Source: Mariprofundaceae bacterium
Lineage (GTDB): Bacteria > Pseudomonadota > Zetaproteobacteria > Mariprofundales > Mariprofundaceae
Direction of reading: 5' to 3'
Length of the DNA stretch: 6,193 bases
Assembly (NCBI GenBank): GCA_027075825.1
Contig: JALSZZ010000011.1
Coordinates: forward strand, 1 to 6,193
In this document: in pieces, positions 5,847-6,193 of the stretch
Numbering within the stretch: position 1 is the stretch's first letter
Layout of the letters: every line of letters starts with the position of its first letter
Translations under genes and position numbers: made by a program
The notes under the pieces: generated by a model
Told to the model about the DNA's origin: nothing
Databases searched by the model: none
The model's input: only the letters and a program-made list of their open reading frames with translations

Positions 5847-6080
5847 TTATAAAGTGTTGGGTATCAAGCGGGTCTGCCTGCCATATATGAACGCCATGTA
5901 CATATCCTCCCACGAATCCACATACATTTCGGTAAAGCTCGAACGCACCCGCACAAAAAATCGCGTTTTCCCCTTACTAGCCACCACAGCTTGTTGGTAG
6001 ACTTTACAGGCCAGTGCCTGTACCTGATCTATCAAAAACGCCAGCAGCATCAAAAATGCCATAATGGCAATACCTTCGCC
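5847..6080 (-). pseudogene. DDE-type transposase, C-terminal fragment
   Basis: The minus-strand frame reads FFGEGIAIMAFLMLLAFLID and then QVQALACKVYQQAV, SSFTEMYVDSWEDMYMAF and RQTRLIPNTL before a TAA at 5847-5849. The run LMLLAFLIDQVQ, the later SWE and the short tail match the C-terminal end of the same transposase group as the fragment at 5120-5697. It lies upstream of that middle piece in transcription order, so the two are not halves of one gene in natural order. They must come from two copies or a rearrangement. The ATG at 6060-6062 lies within conserved sequence and is not a natural start. The frame stays open past 6080, but homology fades where the next insertion sequence begins. Confidence 0.75.
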
Positions 6081-6092
6081 AAAAAAGCTTGA

Positions 6093-6154
6093 GGGTATTC
6101 CAACTTTGGTTAGTGTTATTCAAATCAAAAAGCACGTCCAAAGGAGGAATACCC
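6093..6154 (+). promoter_or_regulatory. Inverted repeat that could hide the transposase ribosome binding site
   Basis: GGGTATTCC (6093-6101) and GGAATACCC (6146-6154) are perfect 9-bp complements separated by 44 bp. The second arm ends directly before the ATG at 6155 and overlaps the last two G of the AAGGAGG ribosome binding site (6141-6147). RNA entering from outside the element would contain both arms and could fold so that initiation is blocked; RNA started between the arms would not. Confidence 0.6.
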
Positions 6155-6193
6155 ATGCCCGAAATCATAACGCTTCTGTCTTCGCTTCGCCAG
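6155..6193 (+). CDS. Transposase, N-terminal 13 codons only
   Basis: The frame MPEIITLLSSLRQ runs to the window edge. AAGGAGG lies 7 bp before the ATG. The opening EII-LL pattern resembles DDE transposases of the IS4/IS701-like type, in which the N-terminus is followed by a segment that binds the element ends. Only 13 codons are visible, so the family is a guess and the intactness of the gene is unknown. Confidence 0.5.
   Translation, partial: MPEIITLLSSLRQ

Larger units (their letters stand above)
6085..6193 (+). mobile_element. Left end of an insertion sequence running off the window
   Basis: A transposase start with a strong ribosome binding site begins at 6155 on the plus strand. About 70 bp of leader separates it from the opposing transposase remnant, so the element boundary is probably near 6085-6095. 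The exact terminal repeat cannot be fixed without the right end. The element seems to have inserted into, or next to, the older C-terminal transposase fragment. Confidence 0.5.

Overview
The window looks like a chromosomal segment from a Gram-negative bacterium, most likely a gammaproteobacterium. The support is a Sec-exported periplasmic phosphate-binding protein with its permease genes, a REP-associated tyrosine transposase remnant, and a stand-alone PilJ-type sensory domain protein. I cannot name a genus. Almost every complete or recognisable gene reads on the minus strand. The exception is a transposase gene that starts at the extreme right edge on the plus strand.

Read in minus-strand order, the left part (about 131-2233) is the start of a high-affinity phosphate transport operon, pstS-pstC-pstA, with overlapping genes. 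PstS binds phosphate in the periplasm. PstC and PstA would form the membrane channel, and PstB (the ATPase, not in the window) would power it. The pstA copy is broken twice. An eight-T run shifts the frame, and about 30 codons later homology stops and unrelated DNA (1-130) begins. The transporter encoded here therefore probably does not work unless the eight-T run is an error and another pstA exists.

Upstream of pst (2439-3443) is a fused DUF523-DUF1722 protein. DUF523 is the family of the iron-sulfur desulfurase TudS, and DUF1722 is the YbgA-type domain. Its 5' end abuts the truncated remnant of a REP-associated (Y1, HUH) transposase at 3440-3663, through an ATGA stop/start overlap.

The right half (3677-6193) is a mosaic of mobile-element debris. 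Two direct copies of a 124-bp sequence (3677-3800 and 5037-5160, 115/124 identical, no indels, all nine differences transitions) bracket one intact gene. That gene encodes a secreted 270-residue protein with two PilJ-type NIAGRQRMLSQR motifs, and it has its own good sigma70-like promoter and ribosome binding site. Beyond the second repeat lie two out-of-order fragments of DDE transposases of one family: a middle piece at 5160-5697 and a C-terminal piece at 5847 to about 6080. The debris ends with the 5' end of another insertion sequence, whose transposase starts at 6155 and whose ribosome binding site lies in one arm of a perfect inverted repeat.

The most interesting points are the repeat-bracketed PilJ-domain gene, the doubly broken pstA, the RAYT-DUF523 junction, and the hairpin that could hide the transposase ribosome binding site. 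I did not find a clear, complete new multi-gene system. No tRNA, rRNA or CRISPR array was seen.
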